DNA of 6,789 nucleotides, from assembly GCA_001798265.1 (NCBI GenBank), contig MGRR01000056.1:26908-33696 (forward strand), in the 5' to 3' direction. Shown piece after piece: positions 5,705 to 6,789 of this stretch (positions are counted from its first letter, which is position 1; every line of letters starts with the position of its first letter). A program made the position numbers and the translations under genes. The stretch comes from Deltaproteobacteria bacterium RIFCSPHIGHO2_12_FULL_43_9. Its GTDB lineage: Bacteria > Bdellovibrionota > O2-12-FULL-43-9. The notes under the pieces are model-generated. The model did no database searches. It was not told the origin of the DNA and saw only the letters and a program-made list of their open reading frames with translations.

Positions 5705-6732
5705 GTGTAATCAATTACGGGTACGCGCTGGCTCAGGGGTTAATCCAGTCCATGGAGAGGGATCCAAATGTTTTTGTCTTTGGTCTTGGCGCGGACGATC
5801 ATAAAGAGCTTTTTGGAAGCGTGAAGGGCGTGTTGGAAAGGTTTGGGCCAAAGAGGTGTTTTGATACAGCTATAGCTGAAAATGGTATGACAGGTGTCGC
5901 GGTTGGAGCGGCAATCGCCGGATTGAAGCCGGTTCATGTTCATATAAGGGCCGATTTTCTGTATCTCGCGCTAGATCAGATTTTAAATCTCGCCGCCAAG
6001 TGGCGATACATGTTTGGCGGGCAGATGAATGTTCCAATCGTTATCAGGGCTGTTATCGGCCGAAGCTGGGGGCAGGGGGCGCAACACTCCCAGAGTTTAC
6101 AGTCGTTCTTCATGCATGTTCCCGGCGTAAAGCTTGTAATGCCGACAACCGCCTATGACGCGAAGGGATATCTGACCGCGGCTATTGCTGATCCGAATCC
6201 GGTCGTAATGATTGAGCACAGGATTCTCTACTATATAAATGATGAGGTTCCGGATGAGTATTATGAATTGCCTTTTGGGAAGGCGTATGTCCGTAAGCAG
6301 GGTGGTGACGTAACCATTGTTGCTAATTCATATATGGTTACTGAGGCTCTGAAGGCGGCCGATTTTTTGGAAAAGCAGGGTATATATGTTGAGGTTGTCG
6401 ATCCGGTCAGTCTGGTTCCCCTGGATGAAGAGACGATTTTAGATTCGGTCAAAAAAACGGGGAAGCTGCTGATCGTGGACTGTGATTGGGCAACCTGCGG
6501 AGTGAGCGCCGAGATTGCCGCGATTGTTGCTGAAAAAGGTTTTGGTTCACTGAAACAGCCGATACAAAGAATGGGGAGTGCCCACGTCCCATGTCCCGTG
6601 AGCAAAAATCTGGAAGATGAATTTTATCCAAACGCAAGGAAGATTGTCTGGAAGGTTTATGAGATGCTTGGCAAGGATCTTCCCAAAGAGGATGTTCCCC
6701 TGTTGACACATCAATTCAAGGGGCCATTTTAA
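5701..6732 (+). CDS. Thiamine-diphosphate-dependent E1 component, beta-subunit-like (transketolase pyrimidine-binding)
   Basis: The 343 residues have the E1 beta order. An N-terminal transketolase-type pyrimidine domain carries AIAENGMTGVAVGAA (57-71), where Glu60 is the residue expected to activate the cofactor. Then come DQILNLAAKWRYM (92-104), GQGAQHSQSLQSFF (124-137) with the conserved His129, and PGVKLVMPTT (141-150). The C-terminal transketolase domain starts near 200 (DVTIVANS). It is less canonical: VDPVSLVPLD (233-242) stands where IDLRTL-PLD is usual, and DCDWATCGVSAEI (260-272) where E-dW-tGGvgaEI is usual. HVPCPVSKNLEDEFYP (295-310) is typical. The start overlaps the alpha stop by 4 nt (ATGA, 5701-5704) with AAGGA at 5690-5694, so the subunits are translationally coupled and should be made in equal amounts as a heteromer. 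Confidence 0.9.
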   Translation: MSVINYGYALAQGLIQSMERDPNVFVFGLGADDHKELFGSVKGVLERFGPKRCFDTAIAENGMTGVAVGAAIAGLKPVHVHIRADFLYLALDQILNLAAKWRYMFGGQMNVPIVIRAVIGRSWGQGAQHSQSLQSFFMHVPGVKLVMPTTAYDAKGYLTAAIADPNPVVMIEHRILYYINDEVPDEYYELPFGKAYVRKQGGDVTIVANSYMVTEALKAADFLEKQGIYVEVVDPVSLVPLDEETILDSVKKTGKLLIVDCDWATCGVSAEIAAIVAEKGFGSLKQPIQRMGSAHVPCPVSKNLEDEFYPNARKIVWKVYEMLGKDLPKEDVPLLTHQFKGPF

Positions 6733-6746
6733 ACATAGAGGGAACA

Positions 6747-6789
6747 ATGGAGCCAATTAAATATTATTTAGCTGAAGATACAATCGATA
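6747..6789 (+). CDS. Start of next operon gene, cut by window edge
   Basis: ATG at 6747 follows GAGG (6738-6741) at 5-nt spacing and lies 14 nt after the beta-subunit stop. The 14 visible codons read MEPIKYYLAEDTID with no stop before the edge. The beginning reminds me of PLP-dependent DegT/DnrJ/EryC1/StrS-type sugar aminotransferases or dehydratases from polysaccharide clusters, but 14 residues are far too few to assign a family. The operon therefore continues to the right. Confidence 0.55.
   Translation, partial: MEPIKYYLAEDTID

Noticed and set aside
6261..6756. Minus-strand open frames opposite the E1 beta gene
   Set aside because: They lie antisense to a well-supported gene, overlap each other and show no recognisable protein features.

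Overview
The window is bacterial. It combines an ordinary one-carbon/methionine gene with the start of a sugar or surface-polysaccharide biosynthesis operon. The genes are short and tightly spaced, have Shine-Dalgarno-like leaders (except the first glycosyltransferase gene), and use TAA and TGA as stops. The intergenic region carries a dispersed hairpin repeat of a sort familiar from many environmental genomes. The sequence alone does not fix the phylum. The polysaccharide-type gene content would fit an uncultivated, probably Gram-negative bacterium, but that is inference.

Layout: (1) 37-1941, minus strand: a bifunctional protein with a homocysteine S-methyltransferase domain followed by a MetF-type methylenetetrahydrofolate reductase domain, like Bacillus YitJ. 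(2) 1942-2248: a divergent intergenic region. It holds one plus-strand copy and four intact minus-strand copies of a hairpin repeat, then two decayed half copies. (3) 2249-3757, plus strand: one long reading frame for a family-2-type glycosyltransferase with a C-terminal Rossmann-like module, interrupted by a single in-frame TAA at 2696-2698. The frame is intact on both sides. (4) 3770-4702: an extended short-chain dehydrogenase (NAD-dependent sugar epimerase/dehydratase type). (5) 4712-5704 and 5701-6732: a translationally coupled pair resembling the alpha and beta subunits of the thiamine-diphosphate-dependent E1 of 2-oxoacid dehydrogenases. (6) 6747-6789: the first codons of another gene, cut by the window edge.

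From 2249 to the right edge everything is on one strand with gaps of 12, 9, -4 and 14 nt, so it is very probably one operon. An E1-like alpha/beta pair next to a glycosyltransferase and a nucleotide-sugar SDR, with no E2 or E3 gene in view, suggests the E1 pair acts on a sugar. One option is transfer of a two-carbon unit from pyruvate to a keto-sugar, as proposed for AviB1/AviB2 in avilamycin biosynthesis. That is the most interesting functional hypothesis here.

The most interesting structural observation is in the repeats. Each intact unit can fold, on one strand, into the same small hairpin with a GAA triloop and tandem G-A mismatches. The differences between copies are paired and compensatory.
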